Part shown: positions 15,355 to 23,885 of the stretch, piece by piece
Layout: each line of letters opens with the position of its first letter
How positions within the stretch are numbered: position 1 is the first letter of the stretch
NCBI GenBank assembly: GCA_017525235.1
Contig: JAFXTC010000064.1
Span: 1-34,729 of the forward strand
Length of the DNA stretch: 34,729 nucleotides
Reading direction: 5' to 3'
Origin: Bacteroidaceae bacterium
GTDB taxonomy: Bacteria > Bacteroidota > Bacteroidia > Bacteroidales > Bacteroidaceae
Made by a program: the position numbers and the translations under genes
The notes under the pieces: model-generated
Database searches by the model: none
What the model was told of the DNA's origin: nothing
What the model saw: the letters and a program-made list of their open reading frames with translations, nothing else

Positions 15355-16819
15355 TAAACTCAAGGGTCCCAATCTGATGGCCTCGATAGACTGGTTCACC
15401 ATCCTCATTTATATGATGCTGTTAGCCATGGGATGGATGAGTGTGTGCGGTGCCAGCTACGACCTTGATCAGGGAGGCAGCATTGTAGACTTCTCTACCC
15501 GCAGCGGTATGCAGATTGTATGGATTGGCACATCCTTGCTGTTGGGCGCACTGATACTGATGACAGACGACCGACTGATTGAAGCGCTTTCATACATTAT
15601 ATATATAGGTTTCCTGGTGCTGCTTGCCGCTACTCCGTTCCTGGCCCACGACATCAAGGGGTCTATGTCGTGGATTAAGATTGGAACATTCAGCATCCAG
15701 CCTGCCGAGTTTGCAAAATTCGGAACAGCACTGTGTATCGCAAAGGTAATGAGCAGCTATGGGTTTAACCTGAGTCGGTGTAAAGATTTCGTTATAAGCG
15801 TTGCCCTTATTGTCGTACCTATGGTACTGATTGTATTGCAGCGCGAGACGGGAAGCGCCCTTGTGTATAGTGCTTTTTTCCTGATGCTTTACCGCGAGGG
15901 AATGCCTGGTTGTGTTCTTTTCGCGGGTATTGCGGCAGTTGTGTATTTTGTGATAGGTGTCCGCTACTCGGAAGTAGCTTTGCTTGGTATCTCTCAAATG
16001 ACACTGGGACAGACATTGGTACTCATGCACATTCAGCTTTTTACAATTGGACTGATATGGGTATACACTAAGAACAAGGCAATAGGATGGCAGATTCTGG
16101 GCTGGGGAACATTAGCCTCGAGCGTGGCAATGCTGTTTGCCCGTTTTATCTTTCCGTGTAATATGATGTGGGTATTGCAGGGCGTAAGTGGCGCAACCGT
16201 TCTGTACCTGCTTTACCGCTCGATCCGCGACAATGTAGTACGCTACTTTTATATAGCGATGTTCACCATCGGAAGCCTTGCCTTCTTCTATTCAGCCAAC
16301 TTTGTGCTGAACAACGTGATGGAGCCCCATCAGCAAACACGCATCCGCGTGCTTTTAGGTCTTGAAGATGACCCTCGCGGTGCCGGGTATAATGTCATTC
16401 AAGCAAAGATTGCCATCGGCTCTGGCGGTTTGCGGGGAAAAGGCTTCTTGAATGGAACACAGACAAAGCTGAAGTATGTACCCGAGCAAGATACCGACTT
16501 TATCTTCTGTACCGTAGGAGAGGAAGAAGGTTTTGTTGGATGTGCCGTTGTATTGCTCCTGTTTCTGGCCTTGATACTAAGGCTGATTCATTTGGCGGAA
16601 AGACAGCCTTATGCCTTTGGCAGGATATATGGTTATTGCGTAATGAGTGTATTTCTTTTCCACGTATTCATAAATGTGGGAATGGTATTAGGTCTGACAC
16701 CCGTGATAGGTATTCCCTTGCCTTTCTTTAGTTACGGTGGTTCATCGCTATGGGGATTCACCATACTGCTCTTCGTCTTTCTGCGAATAGATGCCGGTCG
16801 TAACAGGATGAAGCGTTAA
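15335..16819 (+). CDS. rodA: peptidoglycan glycosyltransferase RodA
   Basis: Start set at 15335 (MRQNQNNKLKGPNLMASIDWFTILIYMML), overlapping mrdA by 20 bp, giving 494 residues. The SEDS-family polytopic protein polymerises lipid II glycans with PBP2. Family segments include GSMSWIKIGTFSIQPAEFAKFGTAL, LQRETGSALVYSAFFLMLYREGM, GYNVIQAKIAIGSGGLRGKGFLNGTQTKLKYVPEQDTDFIFCTVGEEEGF and LGLTPVIGIPLPFFSYGGSSLW. It is longer than the E. coli protein (370 residues) because of extra membrane sequence in the middle (about 215-310), which appears usual for Bacteroidetes. Its stop shares the TTAA at 16816-16819 with the convergent gldH stop. Confidence 0.95.
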   Translation: MRQNQNNKLKGPNLMASIDWFTILIYMMLLAMGWMSVCGASYDLDQGGSIVDFSTRSGMQIVWIGTSLLLGALILMTDDRLIEALSYIIYIGFLVLLAATPFLAHDIKGSMSWIKIGTFSIQPAEFAKFGTALCIAKVMSSYGFNLSRCKDFVISVALIVVPMVLIVLQRETGSALVYSAFFLMLYREGMPGCVLFAGIAAVVYFVIGVRYSEVALLGISQMTLGQTLVLMHIQLFTIGLIWVYTKNKAIGWQILGWGTLASSVAMLFARFIFPCNMMWVLQGVSGATVLYLLYRSIRDNVVRYFYIAMFTIGSLAFFYSANFVLNNVMEPHQQTRIRVLLGLEDDPRGAGYNVIQAKIAIGSGGLRGKGFLNGTQTKLKYVPEQDTDFIFCTVGEEEGFVGCAVVLLLFLALILRLIHLAERQPYAFGRIYGYCVMSVFLFHVFINVGMVLGLTPVIGIPLPFFSYGGSSLWGFTILLFVFLRIDAGRNRMKR

Positions 16820-17271
16820 CGGACAACATGAATGCCGACATCCACGATGCCGGGCAACGTATCCTTGTGCATCAGATGGCGAATTCTGACTTCACCTCTT
16901 TGGCCTTTCTTTTGTTCCAAAGGTACTGCCTGTGTCTCGTACTGATAAAGGTTGACTCCGTTCTTCATAAGATTGCCGCTTTCGTCGGCCAGACGATAGT
17001 ATACCGTATCTACTCGGTGGGCAACAGGATGCTGATAATGCTGTGCCACCTCCATTACCAGAATTTCATAAGGATAATTGTTGGTGACACGAAGACCTAT
17101 GAGCATGTTGCAGTTATCGTCGGAGGATAAGGCGGGAAGGGTAAACCTAACCGTATCTGTTCTCTCCCACTGATTATTTTCCAGGGGCTGATAAGAATGT
17201 ATTATAGTATTCTTGTCACACCCTGCCGTCAACAGTAGCAATAACAAGAAAAGCCATATAGAATTACGCAT
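16816..17271 (-). CDS. gldH: gliding motility lipoprotein GldH
   Basis: The 151-residue lipoprotein has signal peptide MRNSIWLFLLLLLLTAGC with the lipobox cysteine at 18. The mature part matches GldH: WERTDTVRFTLPAL, GLRVTNNYPYEILVMEV, and a C-terminal GIVDVGIHVVR. GldH is required for gliding in Flavobacterium and is retained in non-motile Bacteroidales, where its exact role is unclear; association with the type IX secretion envelope machinery is inferred. It overlaps the upstream PSP1 gene by 8 bp and meets rodA tail to tail with a shared TTAA, leaving no room for a terminator. Confidence 0.88.
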   Translation of the reverse strand: MRNSIWLFLLLLLLTAGCDKNTIIHSYQPLENNQWERTDTVRFTLPALSSDDNCNMLIGLRVTNNYPYEILVMEVAQHYQHPVAHRVDTVYYRLADESGNLMKNGVNLYQYETQAVPLEQKKGQRGEVRIRHLMHKDTLPGIVDVGIHVVR

Positions 17272-18421
17272 CCTGAGTATTTTTCTCTGCTATGGGATCC
17301 TGACCGTTGGCATGATCATCGTTATGATGATGTGATTTCTTCTTTTTCTTATTCTTTTTCTTTTTGTCGAAATGGTTCAAGTCGTCCTGAGTAGCAAGGT
17401 CAACGGCACGCTCTGGTTCTTTATGACCGCCTTCCTCAAGTGTTACGGGCTTCTCGCCCTTACTGTTCATCTCGATAACCTCCCTAGCGCGGTCGGCCGT
17501 TATGGTGACGAGATTGCATGCCTGACGCTTATCGGTAGAATATGTAACCATGCCGCTCAGCACATCAGCTTTGAAGAAGTAGTATTCACCCTCTTCGCTT
17601 ATCAGCACCACATCGCGCTGCGGAAGTTTCTGTCCTGCCTCCATGTACTGGTCAACCTCGTAGTTCATGCAGCACTTTAACTTGGCGCACTGGCCGGCCA
17701 GCTTCTGCGGGTTCAGGCTCAGGAACTGGAAACGGGCAGAACCGGTTCCCACGCTCACAAAGTTCTTCATCCATGTGGCGCAGCAGAGTTCCCGACCACA
17801 CGGACCGAACCCGCCAATACGGCCAGCCTCCTGGCGAGCGCCAATCTGCTTCATTTCTATACGCACATGGAAAGCATCTGCCAGCACCTTAATAAGTTGG
17901 CGGAAGTCAACACGCCCATCAGCAATGTAATAGAAGATGGCCTTGTTTCCGTCGCCCTGATATTCCACATCTCCAATCTTCATCTCCAGCCCAAGGTCCT
18001 TGGCAATCTGGCGACTCTGAATCATGGTTTCATGCTCACGGGCCTTTGCTGCCTCGTAGCGTTCCATATCGTTAGGGCGGGCAATACGATAAATGCGCTT
18101 AATATCCTCGCTGCTCTTCAGGTTCGCCTTCTTGATCTGCAAAGGAACCAGTTTTCCTGTAAGGGTGACTGTACCTATATCGTGCCCTGCGGTAGCCTCC
18201 ACCGCCACAATATCGCCATTCTGCAAAGGCAGGTTGTTAACGTTGTGGAAATATCCCTTGCGGGTGTTCTTGAACTGAACCTCCACAAGGTCGGTAGCTT
18301 CCTGATTCCCTGGTATATCCGCCAGATAATTGAATGTGTTCAGCTGTCCGTAGTGACCTGTATTACTGCCTTTGGCGCAGAGACCTCGTCCCCTGCATCC
18401 GCATTTATAATTGTACTCCAT
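17264..18421 (-). CDS. PSP1-domain protein, RicT/YaaT-like
   Basis: The 385-residue protein has a central PSP1 domain: VEVQFKNTRKGYFHN near residues 46-60, KAIFYYIADGRVDFRQLIKVLADAFHVRIEMKQIGARQEAGRIGGFGPCGRELCCATWM, QKLAGQCAKLKCCMNYE. The conserved CGRELCC and KLKCCMNYE cysteines are those that, in Bacillus RicT, help hold iron-sulfur clusters in the RicAFT complex. The N-terminus also has a CGCRGRGLC motif. The C-terminus is a low-complexity tail of lysines then histidines (KKKKNKKKKKSHHHNDDH). The gene starts at the holB stop (TAATG overlap); the holB-ricT neighbourhood is also known in Firmicutes. Role in RNA or ribosome regulation is inference. Confidence 0.9.
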   Translation of the reverse strand: MEYNYKCGCRGRGLCAKGSNTGHYGQLNTFNYLADIPGNQEATDLVEVQFKNTRKGYFHNVNNLPLQNGDIVAVEATAGHDIGTVTLTGKLVPLQIKKANLKSSEDIKRIYRIARPNDMERYEAAKAREHETMIQSRQIAKDLGLEMKIGDVEYQGDGNKAIFYYIADGRVDFRQLIKVLADAFHVRIEMKQIGARQEAGRIGGFGPCGRELCCATWMKNFVSVGTGSARFQFLSLNPQKLAGQCAKLKCCMNYEVDQYMEAGQKLPQRDVVLISEEGEYYFFKADVLSGMVTYSTDKRQACNLVTITADRAREVIEMNSKGEKPVTLEEGGHKEPERAVDLATQDDLNHFDKKKKNKKKKKSHHHNDDHANGQDPIAEKNTQDA

Positions 18422-19551
18422 TATTTCTTTAACAGTATTATCATTTTAAGGGCAAAATCAAAGAATACCATTTGCGCATTCACGTTCTGCTCAATGTCGC
18501 GCTGCGCATCAGAGAGCTCGTCCATAATTCCTATTACATTTGTCTCATTGATGAAGGGTGCGAATTTCTGACCGAACAGCTCCTCTTCCGTTGTCATATA
18601 ACTCATCTCCTCCTTGCGGAAGTTGTACATAAAGTTCTCTCTCAGCAAGCGTTGGAAATATTCCAGCATTCGCTTCTGGCGCTCACGACCCAGTTCCTTC
18701 ACATTCTGGGTCCATGCCTGCAATTCCTTCAGGTTTCTGATATAGCTGCTTCGCATCAGCTGAACGAAAAGCGTGAAGAACTGCTGCTGCTCATTCCCTG
18801 CCTCCAGACGTTTCAGGGCTTCTGTATAGTTGCCGCGAGATATATGTGCGATGTTTCGGGCAAGGTCCTCTGGAACAGCACGTAATGTCATCAGAGCATT
18901 TGTTATTTCCTCTTCCGAAAGCGCAGGGACATTTATGCGCTGCACTCTGCTCTGTATGGTTCCCAACACCATATCTGGATCTTCGCTTACCAACAGGAAA
19001 CAGGTATGCAAGGGAGGTTCCTCTATCAGCTTCAGCAGTTTGTTGGCTACCTCCTGACTCATCTTCTCAGGCAACCACATCAGCACCACCTTACGGCCGC
19101 CCTGACTGGATTTCAATGCCAACTTCTTCTGCAAAGCATCACTCTCCTGCACGTAGAAGGTTATCTGCTGATTCTCAGCCTTTATGTCGTTCAGCCACAT
19201 CTCCGTATCAAAGTACGGAGTCTCCAACAACTGGCTGCGCCAAGCTTCCAGAAAGTTGTCTGAAACAGGGTGGTCAGACGACTTACCCTTGTACACAGGG
19301 AAAGAGAAGTGCAGGTCGGGGTGTGCCCAGTTATCCAGCATGCGGCATCCTGCACATTCCCCACAAACATCACTGTCTGAGGGTTCTGTACATAGCAGAT
19401 AACGGGCAAAGGCCAATGCCAGAGGCAACTTGCCTGCTCCTTGTGGCCCGCAGAACATCAGGGCATGCGGCAACTGATTCTCTCTTACCATTTGCAAGAG
19501 ATGCTCCTTGACGCCCTGCTGTGCTATTACCTGCTGAAATCCGTATGTCAT
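18421..19551 (-). CDS. holB: DNA polymerase III delta' subunit
   Basis: The 376-residue clamp-loader subunit shows an N-terminal AAA+ fold (QQGVKEHLLQMVRENQLPHALMFCGPQGAGKLPLALAFARYLLC) and a zinc module spaced C-x8-C-x2-C-x2-C (Cys54, 63, 66, 69), as in delta'. Further family motifs are KVVLMWLPEKMSQEVANKLLKLIEEPP and VSEDPDMVLGTIQSRVQRI. The C-terminal helical domain is typical. It lies 9 bp after metF and overlaps the PSP1 gene start by 1 bp. Confidence 0.93.
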   Translation of the reverse strand: MTYGFQQVIAQQGVKEHLLQMVRENQLPHALMFCGPQGAGKLPLALAFARYLLCTEPSDSDVCGECAGCRMLDNWAHPDLHFSFPVYKGKSSDHPVSDNFLEAWRSQLLETPYFDTEMWLNDIKAENQQITFYVQESDALQKKLALKSSQGGRKVVLMWLPEKMSQEVANKLLKLIEEPPLHTCFLLVSEDPDMVLGTIQSRVQRINVPALSEEEITNALMTLRAVPEDLARNIAHISRGNYTEALKRLEAGNEQQQFFTLFVQLMRSSYIRNLKELQAWTQNVKELGRERQKRMLEYFQRLLRENFMYNFRKEEMSYMTTEEELFGQKFAPFINETNVIGIMDELSDAQRDIEQNVNAQMVFFDFALKMIILLKK

Positions 19552-19560
19552 ATCCGTTCT

Positions 19561-20514
19561 TTAATATATCTGTTTAGCTATCTGAGCGATACTGTCTACT
19601 GCGCTTACCGTATAGAAATGCAGACTGGGAGCTCCCTTCTGCATCAGTTCCTTACACTGTTTAACACACCATTCAATACCCACCTGCTTAATCTCCTCGT
19701 CTGTCTTGCATTTTACCGCCTCCTGATATAAGTCAGAGGGCAGGTCGCAATGGAAAGTCTTGGGTATCACCGTCAGCTGATTCAATTTTGCCAAAGGCTT
19801 CAGACCCGGAATGATGGGAATGTTGATACCCATCGTGCGAGCTTTTTCAACAAAGTGGAAGTACTTCTCGTTGTCGTAAAATAATTGCGTTACAGCATAT
19901 TGTGCGCCCATATCGGCCTTCTGCTTCAATACCTGAAGGTCGGCTTCCAAGTTGGCGGCCTCCTCGTGTTTCTCAGGATAGCAAGCCACTCCATATTGGA
20001 AGGGAACGCCAGGCACCTTTATGTCAGAACCATCCCAAAACTGTCCTTTGTTGAACTTGTTAATCTGCTCTATCAATTCTGTTGCGTGGGCTGGCCCGTC
20101 TTCTGTCGGTTGGAAGCTAGCATCTTCCTTAGCCTTGTCGCCACGGAGAACCAACAAATCGTTCACACCAAGAAACTGAAGGTCGAGCAGCATGTACTCC
20201 AAATCCTCTCTGTTATTACCGCTGCAGACAATATGAGGAACAACATGCAATCCATATTTCTGCTGAATGGATGCTGCAATGGCAATGGTACCCGGTCTGC
20301 GACGAATGCGCTGACGTTGCATCAAGCCATTGCCCACCTCGTGGTATACATATTCGCTTCTGTGAGTAGTAATGTTTACATATCTCGGATTAAACTCCAG
20401 CAAACGCTCAATGGTATGGAAAAGGTTCTGTGTACCTGTTCCTTTCAGTGGAGGAAGCACCTCAAAAGAGAAAGCTGTTCCTTGTCTGCTGTTTATGATA
20501 TCTATTACGTTCAT
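19561..20514 (-). CDS. metF: methylenetetrahydrofolate reductase
   Basis: The 317-residue FAD-dependent TIM-barrel enzyme reduces 5,10-methylene-THF to 5-methyl-THF for methionine synthesis. Motifs include FSFEVLPPLKGTGTQNL, NPRYVNITTHRSEY, VVPHIVCSGNNREDLEYMLLDLQFLGVNDLLVLRGDKAK, FQYGVACYPEKHEEA, and GAQYAVTQLFYDNEKYFHFV. Length is normal. It begins 6 bp after the nhaD stop and ends 9 bp before holB, so it is probably co-transcribed. I see no riboswitch or regulatory hairpin in front of it. Confidence 0.96.
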   Translation of the reverse strand: MNVIDIINSRQGTAFSFEVLPPLKGTGTQNLFHTIERLLEFNPRYVNITTHRSEYVYHEVGNGLMQRQRIRRRPGTIAIAASIQQKYGLHVVPHIVCSGNNREDLEYMLLDLQFLGVNDLLVLRGDKAKEDASFQPTEDGPAHATELIEQINKFNKGQFWDGSDIKVPGVPFQYGVACYPEKHEEAANLEADLQVLKQKADMGAQYAVTQLFYDNEKYFHFVEKARTMGINIPIIPGLKPLAKLNQLTVIPKTFHCDLPSDLYQEAVKCKTDEEIKQVGIEWCVKQCKELMQKGAPSLHFYTVSAVDSIAQIAKQIY

Positions 20515-20520
20515 TTTCTT

Positions 20521-21819
20521 CTACAGGAATATCAGTTGAACCAAGATAAAGATGGGCAGACAGATAATAAGCGAGAACTTAAACATATAGGTAAAGAAAC
20601 TGGGCATACGGAATCCGCTCTGCTCTGCCATGCTCTTAACCATGAAGTTCGGTCCGTTGCCGATATACGTCATGGAGCCAAAGAATACAGCACCCATTGA
20701 TATGGCACGCAGCAAAGGCTCTGATACACCAGCTACCAGATTCGTTGCTCCAGGCTCTGCCAATGTTGTTGCAGTGGCATGGAACACCATTGCCGTTGGT
20801 GCATTATCCAAGAAGGCCGAAAGTCCTCCTGTGCAATATACAAACTGCCAAGGTTCTGTGATGGGCAACGGATTTTGCTGCAGATACATCAATGCGGGAG
20901 TCATCGTAGCAAAGATGCCACAGAACACACAAACCACCTCCAGAATGGGTGCCCAATTGTAATTATTGTCAACACGGACTTCTTTCTTCGTCGTCAGAAG
21001 TGAGAGGATAATAATCAGGATAAAGGCCCATTCCCTTAACAGCTTTATATAGAAGGGCGCATCGGGCTCTCCCATAGCAGGAATATAAGTGCTGTTGATG
21101 AACATGGTGCTCAGTATCACACAGCACACCCATATCAGGTTTATACGACCTGTAACCGTAATATTTTCCTGTTCCTCTTCATCGGCCAGCAATCTTTCCT
21201 GCGTTTCCATCTTGTAGCATTTACGATCCAGCACATAGTAAACAGCCAGCATCATCAGACCTGTTGCTAACCATTCGGGCGCCAGTCCCATGAACCAGCC
21301 AAATGGTGTTCCCTTCTGGAAAAGCAGGAACAATGGTGGGTCGCCCAATGGAGTTAGTATACCGCCGCAGTTGGCAACCATCGCAATAAAGAACAATACC
21401 GTATGTGTAGTGTATTTGCGTTGGCTGTTGGTCTGCAGGAGCAAACGGATAAGCAACATCGCCGCACCTGTTGTTCCTATAAAGGATGCAAGCAGAAATC
21501 CTGTAGTAAGGATGGTGCAGTTTACTCGTGGAGTTGCCCTCAAGTCGCCTTTTATACAGATACCTCCTGTTGTTACAAACAACGCCATTAGTAGCAGGAT
21601 AAAAGGTATGTAGTCATATATCATCTGATGCTCCAGTTCGTGTGTCATTCCGTTCTTACAGAGCCATATAGCAACAGGCACCCCCAACAGGAATGAGACC
21701 ATCAGCTTATGCAGATTGTTCTCCCACCAATGTTCAATCTTGGTAAGCGGGAATACTGCTATGCACAGAAGTTGACACACAAAAGGTATCAGCATCCATA
21801 AGGGTATTATATGTTCCAT
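20521..21819 (-). CDS. nhaD: NhaD-type sodium:proton antiporter
   Basis: The 432-residue protein has about 11-12 membrane helices. The ion-transporter signature resembles NhaD: TGFLLASFIGTTGAAMLLIRLLLQTN, then FFIAMVANCGGILTPLGDPPLFLLFQKGTPFGWF, and a C-terminal GGLSAFLDNAPTAMVFHATATTLA and MTYIGNGPNFMVKSMAEQSG. It would exchange sodium for protons across the inner membrane. It follows typA after 94 bp of repeats that show no promoter, and leads into metF with a 6-bp gap. Another arsenite/citrate-type (ArsB/NhaD superfamily) substrate is possible but less likely. Confidence 0.9.
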   Translation of the reverse strand: MEHIIPLWMLIPFVCQLLCIAVFPLTKIEHWWENNLHKLMVSFLLGVPVAIWLCKNGMTHELEHQMIYDYIPFILLLMALFVTTGGICIKGDLRATPRVNCTILTTGFLLASFIGTTGAAMLLIRLLLQTNSQRKYTTHTVLFFIAMVANCGGILTPLGDPPLFLLFQKGTPFGWFMGLAPEWLATGLMMLAVYYVLDRKCYKMETQERLLADEEEQENITVTGRINLIWVCCVILSTMFINSTYIPAMGEPDAPFYIKLLREWAFILIIILSLLTTKKEVRVDNNYNWAPILEVVCVFCGIFATMTPALMYLQQNPLPITEPWQFVYCTGGLSAFLDNAPTAMVFHATATTLAEPGATNLVAGVSEPLLRAISMGAVFFGSMTYIGNGPNFMVKSMAEQSGFRMPSFFTYMFKFSLIICLPIFILVQLIFL

Positions 21820-21827
21820 TTCTAACG

Positions 21828-21913
21828 TTTATCGGTTATTGGTTATTGGTTATCGTGACTCCCAACTCTCAACTTTTTCAACTGACTCTCAACTCTAAAC
21901 TCTAAACTGTAAA
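21828..21913. repeat. typA-nhaD intergenic repeat cluster
   Basis: The 94-bp gap contains TTATCGGTTATTGGTTATTG units (21829-21853) and then CCAACTCTCAACTTTTTCAA, CTCTCAACTCTAAACTCTAA and similar pieces. No promoter consensus is present. The same two repeat styles occur at other gene ends in this window. Confidence 0.7.
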
Positions 21914-23713
21914 CTATTTATTCGCTCTTTTTCTCTCCAAATGATCCAAAATCACCTTACGCATACGCATGCTCTTGGGTGTAACCTCAACATACTCATC
22001 TTCCTTGATGTATTCCAATGCTTCCTCCAAAGAGAAGATGGTAGCAGGAATGATGTGTGCCTTTTCGTCTGTTCCGCTGGCACGCACGTTGGTCAACTGC
22101 TTAGCTTTGCACACGTTTATCACAATGTCGTTATCGTGTACGTGCTCACCTACCACCTGACCGGCATACACCTGATCTTGCGGTTCGATAAAGAACCGAC
22201 CTCTATCCTGCAGATGGTCTATGGCATAGGCATAAGCATTGCCACTCTCCAAGGCAATGAGCGAACCGTTTACTCTACGGGTTATCTCACCCTTAAAAGG
22301 CTGATATTCCTTAAAGCGGTGAGCTATGATAGCCTCACCCTGACTGGCTGTCAGCATATTAGTACGCAAGCCAATGATACCACGACTGGGAATATTAAAC
22401 TCAATATTCACACGCTCACCCTGACTCTCCATGCTAGTCATCTCACCTTTTCGGCGGGTAACCATATCAATCATCTTGCTGGCAAACTCTTCAGGAACAT
22501 TGATGGTCATCTCCTCGATGGGCTCGCACTTCACGCCGTCAATTTCCTTGTAGATAACCTGAGGCTGACCCACTTGCAACTCATAACCTTCACGACGCAT
22601 GGTTTCAATGAGTACACTTAGGTGTAGCACACCACGACCAGAGACTATCCAACGGTCGGTATAACCTTCGGGAATTTCCACGCGAAGAGCCAGATTCTTT
22701 TCCAGTTCGCGTTCCAAGCGTTCGCCAATATGACGACTGGTGCAGTACTTACCTTCCTTGCCAAAGAAAGGAGAATCGTTGATAGTAAAGAGCATACTCA
22801 TGGTAGGCTCATCTATGCTGATGGGAGGCAGCGGCTCAGGGTTTTCAAAGTCGCAGATGGTATCTCCAATCTCAAAGTTCTCCAAACCAACAATAGCACA
22901 AATGTCACCGCTTGAAACTTCTGAGGTTTTCTGGCGCCCCATACCTGTGAATGTATGCAGCTCCTTGATTTTTGTCTTTTCCTTGCTGCCGTCGCGATGA
23001 ACGATAGTAATGTTCATTCCCTCTTTCAGGGTTCCGCGATGAACACGTCCTACAGCTATACGACCCGTATAGTTGCTGTAGTCCAGACTGGTAATAAGCA
23101 TCTGGGGTGTTCCCTCCAACACTTCAGGAGCAGGAATGTATTCCAGAATGCTGTCCAAAAGATATGTAATATTATCTGTGGGCTTACTCCAGTCTTCACC
23201 CATCCAGCCTTGTTTGGCAGAGCCGTAGATAACGGGGAAGTCCAACTGGTCTTCTGTTGCATCCAAGTCGCACATCAGATCGAACACCATTTCATAAACT
23301 TCCTCGGGTCGGCAATTAGGTTTATCCACCTTATTGATAACTACCACAGGCTTCAAGCCAATCTGTAAGGCCTTTTGCAGCACAAAGCGAGTCTGAGGCA
23401 TTGGGCCTTCAAAAGCATCTACCAACAGAAGGCAGCCGTCAGCCATATTCAGCACACGCTCCACCTCTCCGCCAAAGTCGCTGTGGCCCGGAGTGTCAAT
23501 AATGTTTATCTTTGTGTTCTTGTAGTTAATACTAACGTTCTTAGAGAGGATAGTGATTCCGCGCTCACGCTCCAACTCATTGTTATCCAACATCAATTCA
23601 CCTGTCTGCTGGTTCTCGCGGAAAAGGTTACCAGCCAGCAACATCTTGTCCACCAGTGTAGTCTTTCCGTGGTCTACGTGGGCAATGATGGCTATGTTCC
23701 TAATACTTTGCAT
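21914..23713 (-). CDS. typA: ribosome-associated GTPase TypA/BipA
   Basis: Start set at 23713 ([25 protein letters not shown], 599 residues); an ATG five codons earlier is almost at the predicted transcription start. Translational GTPase motifs are AHVDHGKTT (G1), ERERGITI (G2), DTPGHSDF (G3), [13 protein letters not shown] (G4) and GSAKQGW (G5). Later domains include [65 protein letters not shown] and the BipA-specific C-terminus ([29 protein letters not shown]). It acts on the ribosome in stress and assembly. It has its own promoter(s) and may be read through into nhaD. Confidence 0.97.
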   Translation of the reverse strand: MQSIRNIAIIAHVDHGKTTLVDKMLLAGNLFRENQQTGELMLDNNELERERGITILSKNVSINYKNTKINIIDTPGHSDFGGEVERVLNMADGCLLLVDAFEGPMPQTRFVLQKALQIGLKPVVVINKVDKPNCRPEEVYEMVFDLMCDLDATEDQLDFPVIYGSAKQGWMGEDWSKPTDNITYLLDSILEYIPAPEVLEGTPQMLITSLDYSNYTGRIAVGRVHRGTLKEGMNITIVHRDGSKEKTKIKELHTFTGMGRQKTSEVSSGDICAIVGLENFEIGDTICDFENPEPLPPISIDEPTMSMLFTINDSPFFGKEGKYCTSRHIGERLERELEKNLALRVEIPEGYTDRWIVSGRGVLHLSVLIETMRREGYELQVGQPQVIYKEIDGVKCEPIEEMTINVPEEFASKMIDMVTRRKGEMTSMESQGERVNIEFNIPSRGIIGLRTNMLTASQGEAIIAHRFKEYQPFKGEITRRVNGSLIALESGNAYAYAIDHLQDRGRFFIEPQDQVYAGQVVGEHVHDNDIVINVCKAKQLTNVRASGTDEKAHIIPATIFSLEEALEYIKEDEYVEVTPKSMRMRKVILDHLERKRANK

Positions 23714-23738
23714 ACAATTATCGCTCATAAATCGGGTG

Positions 23739-23769
23739 CAAAATTACGAATAAGTGAGCGGAATACAAA
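23739..23769 (-). promoter_or_regulatory. typA promoter
   Basis: On the minus strand TTTG (23766-23769) is followed after 19 bp by TAATTTTG (23739-23746), a full consensus match, about 26 bp before the chosen typA start. Two more TATCTTTG boxes (23822-23829 and 23856-23863) lie upstream without a spaced TTTG and could be weak secondary promoters. Confidence 0.75.
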
Positions 23770-23885
23770 ATAAATTTATTTATTTTATTCCCGAACGTGA
23801 GTAATTTCGAGGCGATAGTCTCAAAGATACGAGAGTTTTTTCGAGACGGCTGTCGCAAAGATACGAATAAGCGAGGGAAAAATAC

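Noticed and set aside
20515-20520. Riboswitch in front of metF
   Set aside because: Only 6 bp separate nhaD and metF; there is no room for a leader.
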